In this document: positions 25,044-32,558 of the stretch, one piece after another
Layout: the number at the start of each line of letters is the position of its first letter
Position numbering within the stretch: position 1 is the stretch's first letter
Source of the DNA: Myxococcales bacterium
GTDB lineage: Bacteria > Myxococcota_A > Polyangia > Fen-1088
DNA: 53,307 bases
Direction: 5' to 3'
NCBI GenBank assembly: GCA_003158455.1
Contig: PMJO01000145.1
Coordinates: 319 to 53,625, forward strand
Made by a program: the position numbers and the translations under genes
The notes under the pieces: generated by a model
The model's input: the letters and a program-made list of their open reading frames with translations, nothing else
What the model was told of the DNA's origin: nothing
Databases searched by the model: none

Positions 25044-25373
25044 CTACCCCGCGAAACCCAGCCACAGCGCAATGGCTCGGTTCACGCGGATCATTGTTCC
25101 GTCGTCCAGACGACCAACGGCTTTCCCGATCCGGTCCCGGCGCACCGCCGTTGCCTTGTCGATCATGATCTGCGAGACCGACCGAAGCCCGTTTGACAGC
25201 GTGGGGTCAACCGTCAGGCGAAACAGCGGTGCATCGACAATGGTGCTGGTCACGGGAGCAACCGCGATGCTCGCGTGCGTATCATTGAATAGGTCCGATT
25301 GAATCACGAGAGCTGGCCGCGGCTTGCCGTAGTCTCCGTGGATGGCCACGACGACCACATCTCCGCGCTTCAC
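25044..25373 (-). CDS. mazF: MazF/PemK-family mRNA interferase toxin
   Basis: 109 residues from GTG 25373, which overlaps the antitoxin stop (GTGA); a GTG at 25382 is possible. The start VKRGDVVVVAIHGDYGKPRPALVIQSD is the standard MazF entry, with the GKPRPALV loop that lines the RNA site, followed by APVTS and a late SQIMIDKATAVRRDRIGK segment. MazF enzymes cleave single-stranded mRNA at short motifs. The gene looks intact. Its antitoxin gene immediately upstream has an atypical N-terminus, so repression and neutralisation may be altered. Confidence 0.87.
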   Translation of the reverse strand: MKRGDVVVVAIHGDYGKPRPALVIQSDLFNDTHASIAVAPVTSTIVDAPLFRLTVDPTLSNGLRSVSQIMIDKATAVRRDRIGKAVGRLDDGTMIRVNRAIALWLGFAG

Positions 25374-25567
25374 GAGGTCCACCCTTCCGTATCACCAGCG
25401 GACTCAACCCACGCCATCGCGTCGTGTTCAGATCGGACGGCTCTCTTTGCAGCGAGGCTCTGACGGTGACATTCCTCGGCGAACCCTCGCGTCCGGGTAT
25501 CGGGTAGCCAGACCTGTACCAACCGCAGACCCGAGTGTAGTGACCGGACTCCAACAAACCGCGGCAC
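25370..25567 (-). CDS. MazE-like antitoxin (DUF3018 type) with an atypical, possibly replaced N-terminus
   Basis: 65 residues. From residue 14 on it matches the MazE-family DUF3018 pattern: GLRLVQVWLPDTRTRGFAEE, then CHRQSLAA and an acidic C-terminal tail (DAMAWVESAGDTEGW) that would dock on MazF. Family members normally start with a basic helix of about 20 residues before the GLRPVQ[IV]W segment; here the 13 residues before it (MPRFVGVRSLHS) come from DNA that, in another frame, encodes the end of the broken gene at 25531-25893. The gene therefore seems to have lost its own 5' end in a recombination and to use a fortuitous ATG. It may still bind the toxin but have lost DNA binding. Confidence 0.7.
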   Translation of the reverse strand: MPRFVGVRSLHSGLRLVQVWLPDTRTRGFAEECHRQSLAAKRAVRSEHDAMAWVESAGDTEGWTS

Positions 25568-25893
25568 AGACCACCTACCATCCCGACGACGTGCACCTCG
25601 GCGAACTCGTTCGCAGGAAACGAGAACACGAATGTGTCTGAGAAGTTTGTTCCACGGGCATCTGGCACGAGACCAATATCCATGACCTTCTGGATTTCGT
25701 TTACCTCCTCAGCCCAACCACCAGCCATGCTCATCCTTTCTGCCGCCTCGGAAGCCGTCGAGAGTGCTGTGGGATCGAAGAGAGACCGCTTCATGAGTTC
25801 AGACCAGCCGAGTACATCGACCAGCGCCACCACGCGGTCTTCGTACTGAGCAGGATGTTCCCGCGCCATTCGTAGACGTTCTTCAGGAGTCAT
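25531..25893 (-). pseudogene. 5' fragment of a nucleotide-cyclase-like-fold gene, cut by the mazE junction
   Basis: The first 121 codons (MTPEERLRMA to ESGHYTR) look like a real protein: ALVDVLGWSELM and the later NFSDTFVFS recall the family of cyclase-fold proteins with D-x-L-G-[FW] and SD[ST] motifs, usually followed by an RG[AG] strand. Instead of that strand the frame runs on into antitoxin and toxin DNA, giving nonsense to a stop at 25282. I therefore treat it as a truncated gene joined to mazE near 25530. The family's role is unknown. A functional short protein cannot be excluded. Confidence 0.6.
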
Positions 25894-26359
25894 TGTGTCC
25901 GGCTAACTATTAGCGCGCGAAGCATACCGCAATACCCCTGCGAGAGGTCTCGCAGACTGACGGGGTGGACAGGGGACGGGGGCTCGTGATTCCGCGCTGT
26001 TGGAGTTGTCAGGGGGGGCCTGGATGGTGCGGACTGACGGACTTCGCGATCCTGGTGGCCACGGCGGCTTGGGCCATCGCAATGTTTCCTGACCAGCCAT
26101 CGCCGAAATCCCGCGACAAGCAGAGCGACGGCGCAGACGACCTTGGAGAAGCGGGCCTTTCCATGATCAAGCCTCGCACCCAATGGGAGCGATCGGCGGT
26201 GGTCGTGGATGTGGTCGTTTTCGTGGCCGTGGCCGTGGCCGACGGTGATCACTCCGGACGACCACGTATACGACCACGACCTCCTGCGGCTATCGCGGGC
26301 TTATGGAAGCGCAAGGTGCGTGACAGGGGCACCCGACCCCTGGCATGCTGTCGGCGCAC
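25894..26359. other. Gene-free stretch between the broken gene and the ketosynthase
   Basis: 466 bases without a supported gene. It contains the second copy of the 36-base repeat (26068-26103), in a reading frame that gives AWAIAMFPDQPS like the kinase-fusion tail, and a low-complexity stretch about 26195-26285 with GTGGCC hexamer repeats and partly inverted GGTCGTGG/CCACGACC words. Open frames here on either strand translate to His/Arg/Val-rich low-complexity peptides and are not believed. It probably is scar DNA from the insertion. Confidence 0.55.
26068..26103. repeat. Copy 2 of the 36-base imperfect direct repeat
   Basis: It matches 24365-24400 at 32 of 36 positions. The encoded peptide in the matching frame is AWAIAMFPDQPS versus TWAIAMLPEQPA at the 3' end of the kinase-fusion gene; most mismatches are conservative, as expected for a diverged homologue rather than a fresh copy. 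Confidence 0.7.
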
Positions 26360-27595
26360 ATGAACAGAGGAAAACGCGTCGTGGTTACCGGAATCGGCCT
26401 ACGCTCGCCGATCGGGCACACCCTGCCCGATCTGCGCGCGGGACTGCTTGCCGGGCGCAGCGGGGTTCGCACCATGCCCGACTGGGCCGCGCTGCAAGGC
26501 CTGCGCACGCGGGTGGGGGCGGCCTGCGACGGCATCGATTCCAATCAAATCCCTCGCAAGTACAGCCGGACCATGGGGCGGGTGGGAATTCTGGCGGCGC
26601 TGTCCGTACGTGACGCCATCGCCGACGCGGGATTGTCCGCCGATCTGGTGGCCTCGCCGTCATGTGGTGTCGCGTTTGGCTCGACCACCGGCAGTTCCGC
26701 CGCGCAAGAGGATTTCCTGCGTCCCACCCTGCAAGACAAGTCCATTCGCGGCCTGCTGGCGTCGTCGTACTTGCAGTTCATGAGCCACACTTGTGCCGCC
26801 AACATCGCCCTCATGTTTGGCTGCAAGGGGCCGCTCATCGCCTCGTGCACGGCGTGCACCTCGGGATCCCAGGGGATCGGGATCGGCTACGAACAGGTGC
26901 GCTTTGGCCGCGTGCCCGTCTGCATCGCGGGCGGGGCGGAAGAATTGCACGTCCTGCACGCGGGAATCTTCGACATCATGTTCGCTACCTCAGCCGGCTT
27001 CAACCAGAGTCCCGAGCAGACCCCGCGCCCCTTTGACCGGCGCCGCGATGGCCTGGTGGTCGGCGAGGGCGCGGGCACCTTGGTGCTCGAGGAATACGAA
27101 CACGCTCGTCGTCGCGGCGCCGCCATTCACTCGGAGATCATCGGCTACGGTTGTGGCTGCAACGGCACCCACCCGACCAATTCCGATCCGGATGGAATCT
27201 GTATCGCGGTGAACGCAGCCCTGCGCGACGCGGAGCTGGCACCAACTGACATCCAGCACATCAATGCCCACGCCACCGGAACCGATGTCGGCGACGCCGC
27301 CGAGGCGGAGGCGATTCATCGCATCTTTGGTGCGAAGGTGCCCATCAGCGCGCTCAAGGGCTACCTGGGCCACACCCTGGGTGCCAGCGGTTCGCTGGAA
27401 TCAATCGCAACCATTCTAATGATGAAAGAGGGGTTCATGGCGATGTCGAAGAATCTCGACGAGCCGGATCCCAAGATGCCGCCGCTCGATCACGTGCTGG
27501 GCAGCGCCCGGCAGGCATCCATCAAGATCGCCATGAACAACAACTTTGCGTTTGGCGGGATCAACACCTCCCTCGTCTTTCGCGCGCTTTGCTAA
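26360..27595 (+). CDS. Beta-ketoacyl-ACP synthase (FabF-like) of the rightward arm
   Basis: About 411 residues from ATG 26360 (MNRGKRVVVTGIG); ATG 26345 in frame adds five residues and neither has a clear ribosome site. The active-site set is complete: Cys166 (TACTSGS), His304 (NAHATGTDVGD), Lys333 and His338 (KGYLGHTLGASG). It resembles the separate KS (ApeR-like) found beside the exporter in aryl polyene clusters and is distinct from the two ketosynthases of the other arm. Its stop overlaps the glycosyltransferase ATG (TAATG), the same junction style as lyase/thioesterase, so it heads the second half of the interrupted rightward operon. Confidence 0.9.
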   Translation: MNRGKRVVVTGIGLRSPIGHTLPDLRAGLLAGRSGVRTMPDWAALQGLRTRVGAACDGIDSNQIPRKYSRTMGRVGILAALSVRDAIADAGLSADLVASPSCGVAFGSTTGSSAAQEDFLRPTLQDKSIRGLLASSYLQFMSHTCAANIALMFGCKGPLIASCTACTSGSQGIGIGYEQVRFGRVPVCIAGGAEELHVLHAGIFDIMFATSAGFNQSPEQTPRPFDRRRDGLVVGEGAGTLVLEEYEHARRRGAAIHSEIIGYGCGCNGTHPTNSDPDGICIAVNAALRDAELAPTDIQHINAHATGTDVGDAAEAEAIHRIFGAKVPISALKGYLGHTLGASGSLESIATILMMKEGFMAMSKNLDEPDPKMPPLDHVLGSARQASIKIAMNNNFAFGGINTSLVFRALC

Positions 27596-28401
27596 TGCAG
27601 GAATCGCCGCCTTCGTGGGAAGCCTTGCGCGCCCGCTTCGCCGCCTGTGGCCGCCCCTTTGCCTTTGTGATCCCCGTCTACAATCATGCGCGCAACCTTC
27701 GTTCCGTAGTGCTGGCGGCCCTGGCCAGCGGCGCACCGGTGATCGTGGTGGATGACGGGTCCACCGATGGCACGACCGAGGTGCTGGCCGAACCCATGGG
27801 GACGCTGCTTGCGCGCCACGAGAAAAACCAAGGCAAAGGAGCGGCGATCCTCACCGGGCTGCAAGTCGCGGCCGCCCCGCCGGTGGGCGCCGGTTTCGCG
27901 GTGACGGTTGATGGCGACGGACAGCACCGTCCCGATGATGCCCGTAATTTGCTCGCGGCGATCGCGTCCAACCCGGCCCCGGCTCTCGTGCTTGGCGCGC
28001 GCGTGGGCATGCGTGCAGGTACGGTACCGTGGTCGAGTCGCTTTGGCCGTGGCTTTTCCGGATTTTGGGTTCGCGCCGCGGGCGGACCGTCGCTGTCGGA
28101 TTCGCAGACCGGATTTCGGGTGTACCCATTGCCCGAGACGCTCTTGCTGCCCACCCGCGCCCGGCGTTTCCAGTTCGAGGTCGAGGTGTTGGTGCACGCC
28201 CACCGGGCCGGCATCCCGATTCGCGAGGTGCCAGTCGGGGTCGCCTACGATCCGCCGGGCGGCCGTGTGTCGCATTTTCGCCCTTGGCGAGACTTTGCGC
28301 GCAACGCGGCCACTTTCACCCGCTTGATCGCATCCCGGTTCTTGCCACGCCGGTCTTTGGGCAGTGGTGCGCCCAGCAAGGACGCTCGCCATGGCACGTA
28401 A
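27595..28401 (+). CDS. Family 2 glycosyltransferase
   Basis: 268 residues, GT-A fold: FVIPVYNHARNL, VIVVDDGSTDGT (from about residue 50), NQGKGAAILTGL and the metal-binding Asp106-Gly-Asp108 in VTVDGDGQH, then DSQTGFRVYP. This pattern is close to dolichyl-phosphate-mannose-synthase-like GT2 enzymes that use a lipid acceptor; no C-terminal membrane anchor is obvious. A GT2 enzyme is a regular part of aryl polyene and flexirubin-type clusters, where it is thought to help build the lipid or sugar anchor. It overlaps the exporter gene by 11 bases. Confidence 0.87.
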   Translation: MQESPPSWEALRARFAACGRPFAFVIPVYNHARNLRSVVLAALASGAPVIVVDDGSTDGTTEVLAEPMGTLLARHEKNQGKGAAILTGLQVAAAPPVGAGFAVTVDGDGQHRPDDARNLLAAIASNPAPALVLGARVGMRAGTVPWSSRFGRGFSGFWVRAAGGPSLSDSQTGFRVYPLPETLLLPTRARRFQFEVEVLVHAHRAGIPIREVPVGVAYDPPGGRVSHFRPWRDFARNAATFTRLIASRFLPRRSLGSGAPSKDARHGT

Positions 28402-31400
28402 GTCAACCATCCGCTGGCCGGTGTTGATCGTCGCATCGGTGGCGTCAGGAGTCTTGGCGTGGGCTGGCCAGTACCGTCTGCACGTGGACACCGATATCAC
28501 CTCCGCGGTTCCCACGGGCAACCTCGCCTTTGCCAGCGCGCGCAGGGTTCTCGCTCGCCATCCTTCCCTCGACCGCCTGGTGGTGAACTTGTCGTTTCGC
28601 GACGGCCGCGCCCAACCCGACGAACTCATCCGCGCGGGCGACGTGGTGGTGGCGGAACTGGAGCGGTCAGGGCTCTTCTCCACGGTTGGCACCGCCGCAG
28701 CCGCCCGCGGGATCACCGCGCTCTATGCGGACGCGCCCGCGCAGCTTCCGCTGCTGTTTTCGCGCGAGGATTTGCAGCACGAGGTTGCCCCGCGCCTCGA
28801 ACCTGCTGCCATCTCGGCCCGGCTTGCCGCACTTGCGGCGGACGCGTCTGATCTCGCGGGAATTGGTTCGGCCGCGCGGGTGGCCGGGGATCCTCTCGGC
28901 CTGGGCGAAATTGCGCTGGCTCGCCTCGGGGATCTGGTGCCCTCGCAGCAGGGTCGCATCGAACACGGACACATCCTGGACACCGAAGGGAAGAACCTTC
29001 TGGTGGCTGCCACTCCGCGCGCGGCCACGCTCGATACGCGTACCTCCCATGCCATCGACGACGCCATACACGCTTTGGCCCTACGCTTTTCGTTGGCCAA
29101 ACCGGGCGAGGTCGGCGCGGGCGTAGTGCTTACCGCGGTGGGCGGGTACCGCGCCACCATCGACAACGAGGGGCTGGTCACGCGCGACGCCAATATCGCC
29201 ATGCTCGCCTCCACCATCGGTATCGCCTTGCTCTTGTTGGCGTGCTTCCCGCGTCCATGGCTCGGCGTATTCGCATTGCTGCCTGCCTTTGCCGGCGGGT
29301 GCCTGGCTCTGTTCGTATACAGCCTGATCGAGCACGACATCTCTGCTCTCGCCCTCGGGTTTGGCGGGGCCCTCATATCCATCACCGTGGATCAGGGGGC
29401 GGTGTATCTGCTGTTCGTCGACCGCAAGACCAAAACTGCGGGCCACCGCGCCGCGCACGAGGTGTTCTCGATTGGCTCGCTGTCCACCATCATCAACATC
29501 GGATCGTTCCTGTCGCTGCGCCTCACCGGGTTTCGCGTGCTGGGCCAGATCGGAATCTTCGCCGCGCTTGGCATCGGGTTTTCCTATCTCTTCGTGCATC
29601 TCGTCTTCCCGCACATCTTTCCCTCGGTGCCGCCCGCCGCGCGTTCAGCCTGGGTACCGGTCGACAACTGGCTGCGCCGGATCACGGTTGGTCGTGGTTT
29701 CCGCGCCTTGACGGTCGCGGCCGCACTCTTCGCGTTTGCCCTGCTGTTCGCGCGGCCCAGATTCGTCGTGGATCTTGCCGCCATGAACACGGTGCAGGCG
29801 GAGACTGCGCGCGACGAAGCCCGCGTCCGCTCGGTCTGGGGCGACATCTTCCACCGCGTGTATGTGCTGATCGACGGCAAGGACGAAGCCGATTTTCGCA
29901 AGAAGTCCGATGCGTGGCTGGCGCTGCTGGAAGCGCAGAAAACCACAGGGGTTCTCGCGCACGCCTTTTCGCCGTCGATGCTGAGTCCTGGGCCGGAGGT
30001 GGCGACCCAGCACCGGTTGGCGTGGACGCAGTTCTGGTCGCGCGAGCGGGTGGCCGGAGTTGCGCAGGCCTTGCGTGACGGGGCCGCGCAGGCGGGGTTT
30101 GCCTCCGATGCCTTTGCCCCCTTCTTGGCTCGGCTGACCGCCCCTACCGTGGCGGCGTCGCCACTTCCCGAGGGAGTCTCGGCTCTCTACGGTGTGGGGC
30201 CTGGCCGCGACGGCCAAGGGGTGGTTTGGCTCGGCACCGTGGTGCCGGGACCGAAGTACGTACCTTCGAGCTTCGCGCAAGCGGCGCAAAAGGCGGGGCT
30301 CGACGTCTTCGACGGTGACTATTTCTCCCAGACCTTGGCCGACCTTCTCGCGCGCTCGTTCCGCTCCATGTTCGTGGTGGTGGTCTGCTTCGTGGCCGGG
30401 TCGGTTCTTCTCTTCTTCCTCGATCTGCGCGTGGCTGCCATCGCCCTCGCCCCGATGACCTTTTCCTTCGTGCTGACTCTCGCAACCCTGCACTTCATCG
30501 GACGCCCGATCGACATCGTGGGCCTGATTCTGTCGGTGCTCATCTTCGGCATGGGCGTCGACTATTCGTTTTCCTTCGTGCGCGTCTACCAGCGTTGCCT
30601 CGATGAACACCATCCGTCGCACGGTCCGGTGCGAACCAGCATCTTTCTTTCTGCCAGCGCCACTTTGATCGGGATGGCCACCATGACCACCGCGGAACAT
30701 GCCGTGACCCGCAGCGCCGGCATCATGGCCACGCTCGGCATCGGCTACTGTGCCATCGGGGCGTACGTGGTCCTGCCGCCGGTGCTTCGCCTCCTCTATC
30801 GGCAACGTCCGCTGCCGCCTCGGGATCGTGCCCACCCGGAACGCTGGGTGATGCGACGCTTTCGCGGGCTCAGTGCCTACCCGCGGATGTTCGCGTGGTT
30901 CAAGATGCGGCTAGACCCGATGTTCCCGCGCCTGGCTGATTTCCTTCCCGAAGACGGCACGGTACTGGATATCGGGTGCGGCTTCGGCGTGGCGGCGGCC
31001 TGGATGCTGGCTCGTTCGCCAGGACTTCGCGTGGTGGCGGTCGAGCCCGACGAGGATCGGGCGGTTACCGCAGGCTTCGCCCTCGGGGATCACGGCGTCG
31101 TACACCAGGGCTGCGCACCGGAGGCTTTGCCGCAGACTGATGCAAGCGTGGTGACTTGCCTCGACGTCATCCATCATCTCGACGATGCAGGGCTGGCTGC
31201 GACGCTGGTGCATGTTTGCGGGTGCTTGTCACCCGGAGGCAAGCTGGTTCTGCGAACTACCGTGCCCGGAGCCGGACCAGCGCCCTTCTACCGCTGGTAT
31301 GAAACCCAGCGCCTGCGCCTGGCGGGCATTGCGCCCCACTACCGCGACCGTGAGTCGATCGTGCAAGCCATGGGCGGGGCGGGCCTGCGGGTTGTCCTGG

Positions 31401-31483
31401 TTCAGCCGACCGCCCCTGGCCGCGAAGAGACTTGGTTCATTGGCGAGGCCGGGAACGGCAAAGCCGCTGCGAGGCCGGCATGA
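28391..31483 (+). CDS. MMPL/RND-type lipid exporter fused to a SAM-dependent methyltransferase
   Basis: 1030 residues from ATG 28391. Residues 1-815 are an RND/MMPL transporter with the two-repeat layout: one N-terminal membrane helix, a periplasmic loop (about 35-265), five helices, a second helix and loop (about 440-655), and five helices, including GFGGALISITVDQGAVYLL and GMGVDYSFSFVRVYQ, the acidic proton-relay helix. Residues about 840-1020 are a class I methyltransferase: VLDIGCGFGVAAA (from about 857), AVEPDED, VTCLDVIHHL. In known aryl polyene clusters exporter and methyltransferase are separate genes; the fusion may couple O-methylation to export. It overlaps the acyltransferase gene by an ATGA. 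Confidence 0.87.
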   Translation: MARKSTIRWPVLIVASVASGVLAWAGQYRLHVDTDITSAVPTGNLAFASARRVLARHPSLDRLVVNLSFRDGRAQPDELIRAGDVVVAELERSGLFSTVGTAAAARGITALYADAPAQLPLLFSREDLQHEVAPRLEPAAISARLAALAADASDLAGIGSAARVAGDPLGLGEIALARLGDLVPSQQGRIEHGHILDTEGKNLLVAATPRAATLDTRTSHAIDDAIHALALRFSLAKPGEVGAGVVLTAVGGYRATIDNEGLVTRDANIAMLASTIGIALLLLACFPRPWLGVFALLPAFAGGCLALFVYSLIEHDISALALGFGGALISITVDQGAVYLLFVDRKTKTAGHRAAHEVFSIGSLSTIINIGSFLSLRLTGFRVLGQIGIFAALGIGFSYLFVHLVFPHIFPSVPPAARSAWVPVDNWLRRITVGRGFRALTVAAALFAFALLFARPRFVVDLAAMNTVQAETARDEARVRSVWGDIFHRVYVLIDGKDEADFRKKSDAWLALLEAQKTTGVLAHAFSPSMLSPGPEVATQHRLAWTQFWSRERVAGVAQALRDGAAQAGFASDAFAPFLARLTAPTVAASPLPEGVSALYGVGPGRDGQGVVWLGTVVPGPKYVPSSFAQAAQKAGLDVFDGDYFSQTLADLLARSFRSMFVVVVCFVAGSVLLFFLDLRVAAIALAPMTFSFVLTLATLHFIGRPIDIVGLILSVLIFGMGVDYSFSFVRVYQRCLDEHHPSHGPVRTSIFLSASATLIGMATMTTAEHAVTRSAGIMATLGIGYCAIGAYVVLPPVLRLLYRQRPLPPRDRAHPERWVMRRFRGLSAYPRMFAWFKMRLDPMFPRLADFLPEDGTVLDIGCGFGVAAAWMLARSPGLRVVAVEPDEDRAVTAGFALGDHGVVHQGCAPEALPQTDASVVTCLDVIHHLDDAGLAATLVHVCGCLSPGGKLVLRTTVPGAGPAPFYRWYETQRLRLAGIAPHYRDRESIVQAMGGAGLRVVLVQPTAPGREETWFIGEAGNGKAAARPA

Positions 31484-32355
31484 GCGCGCTTCTCTACCGG
31501 GCGACGATCCGGTTGTCTCGTTTGGTCGGGATGTGGATCGTCCGGGTCATGAGCGCGCTCATCGCCGCAGCCTACTACCTGCTATTGCCCTGGCGCACGC
31601 TCCACAGCGTTCGCTTCTATCGCGCGCTCTTCCCCGAGCGATCGAGTTTCCATGCCCTCGGGTGGGCGTGGCGCCAGTACCAGGACTTCGCCCGCTTGTA
31701 CAGCGAACGTCTGGAAATCGACCGTCGCACCGACGTGAGGATCGAGCGGGAGGGCGAGGGATATCTTGAGCAAGCTCACGCCGCCGGCCGTGGCGTGATC
31801 GTAGTCATGTCCCATCTCGGCCGTTGGGAGATTGGGGCGCGGCTGCTTGCTCGTCGGCAGAAAGGGCTAACCCTGGTCATGGGCGGACAAACCGCCGGTG
31901 GTGCACGCGCCGGTGTCGACCGTGACCTTCGCAGCCTGGGTGTCGGCGTGGTGACCATAACCGACGGACAAGGGCAACCCTTCGACATCTTCCAGGCGGT
32001 CCAGGTCCTGCGCCAAGGCGGCATCGTCTCGCTCGCCGCGGATCGTGCCTGGGGCGATGCGCGGGTGGTGCACTTGCCCTTTCTCGGCCACACCATTGCC
32101 GTGGCAGCGGCGCCCTTCGCCCTCGCTCTGGCCAGCGGCGCTCCGCTGCTAGTCATCTTCGCCCTGCGCATTGGCCCGCGTCACTATCGCTTCATCAGCG
32201 ATCCGCCTATCACCCTCAGCGCTCCCGATCGGCGCGACCGCCAAGCGGTTATCGAACGAGCCGCTGCCGCCTATCTGGAGCGCTTGCACGCCGTGGTGAG
32301 GGCTTTTCCCGAGCAATGGCAAAACTTCGGGAGGTTCCTTCACGAAGCTGACTAG
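31480..32355 (+). CDS. LpxL/HtrB-type lysophospholipid or lipid A acyltransferase-like protein
   Basis: 291 residues, ATG overlapping the previous stop (ATGA). One or two N-terminal hydrophobic helices (about 15-37) anchor it at the inner membrane. The acyltransferase motif HLGRWE (His112, Glu117; H-x4-E) and the later LAADRAWGD and FPEQWQNFGRF match LpxL/LpxM/HtrB-type enzymes, which transfer acyl chains from ACP to glycolipids. Such enzymes are standard in aryl polyene/flexirubin clusters and are thought to esterify the chain to a lipid anchor. It is the last gene of the rightward arm; about 200 AT-rich bases follow. Confidence 0.87.
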   Translation: MSALLYRATIRLSRLVGMWIVRVMSALIAAAYYLLLPWRTLHSVRFYRALFPERSSFHALGWAWRQYQDFARLYSERLEIDRRTDVRIEREGEGYLEQAHAAGRGVIVVMSHLGRWEIGARLLARRQKGLTLVMGGQTAGGARAGVDRDLRSLGVGVVTITDGQGQPFDIFQAVQVLRQGGIVSLAADRAWGDARVVHLPFLGHTIAVAAAPFALALASGAPLLVIFALRIGPRHYRFISDPPITLSAPDRRDRQAVIERAAAAYLERLHAVVRAFPEQWQNFGRFLHEAD

Positions 32356-32558
32356 TCTAGGTAATTTATGTAATCTTCGGTTCGTTTTCTGTCAGCACAG
32401 CAACTGTGAGCCGTCGCGTCTAAGCACAAGAAATGCTCAGTAAATCAAGGTACACCATTAGGATATCTATCCTGACATCCTGATATAAGGATTTATGAGA
32501 TTTGGGTCCTTGTCAAGTTTCCTTAATCGAGCCAACCTTCGTGCCGATTAGGTGACCA
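32356..32558. promoter_or_regulatory. AT-rich spacer with two overlapping-type dyads upstream of the kinase gene
   Basis: This 203-base stretch is far richer in A+T than its neighbours. It carries AGGATA-TC-TATCCT (32460-32473) and ATCCT-GATATA-AGGAT (32477-32492), two dyads on the same AGGAT half-site, four half-sites in all at short spacing. They lie 67-100 bases before the kinase start and look like a regulator-binding cluster. No hairpin followed by a T run is evident for the operon upstream. Confidence 0.45.

Noticed and set aside
25890-26252. A 120-codon minus-strand frame with a His/Gly/Asp-rich start
   Set aside because: It derives from GTGGCC-type low-complexity DNA and the repeat copy; no ribosome site or family.
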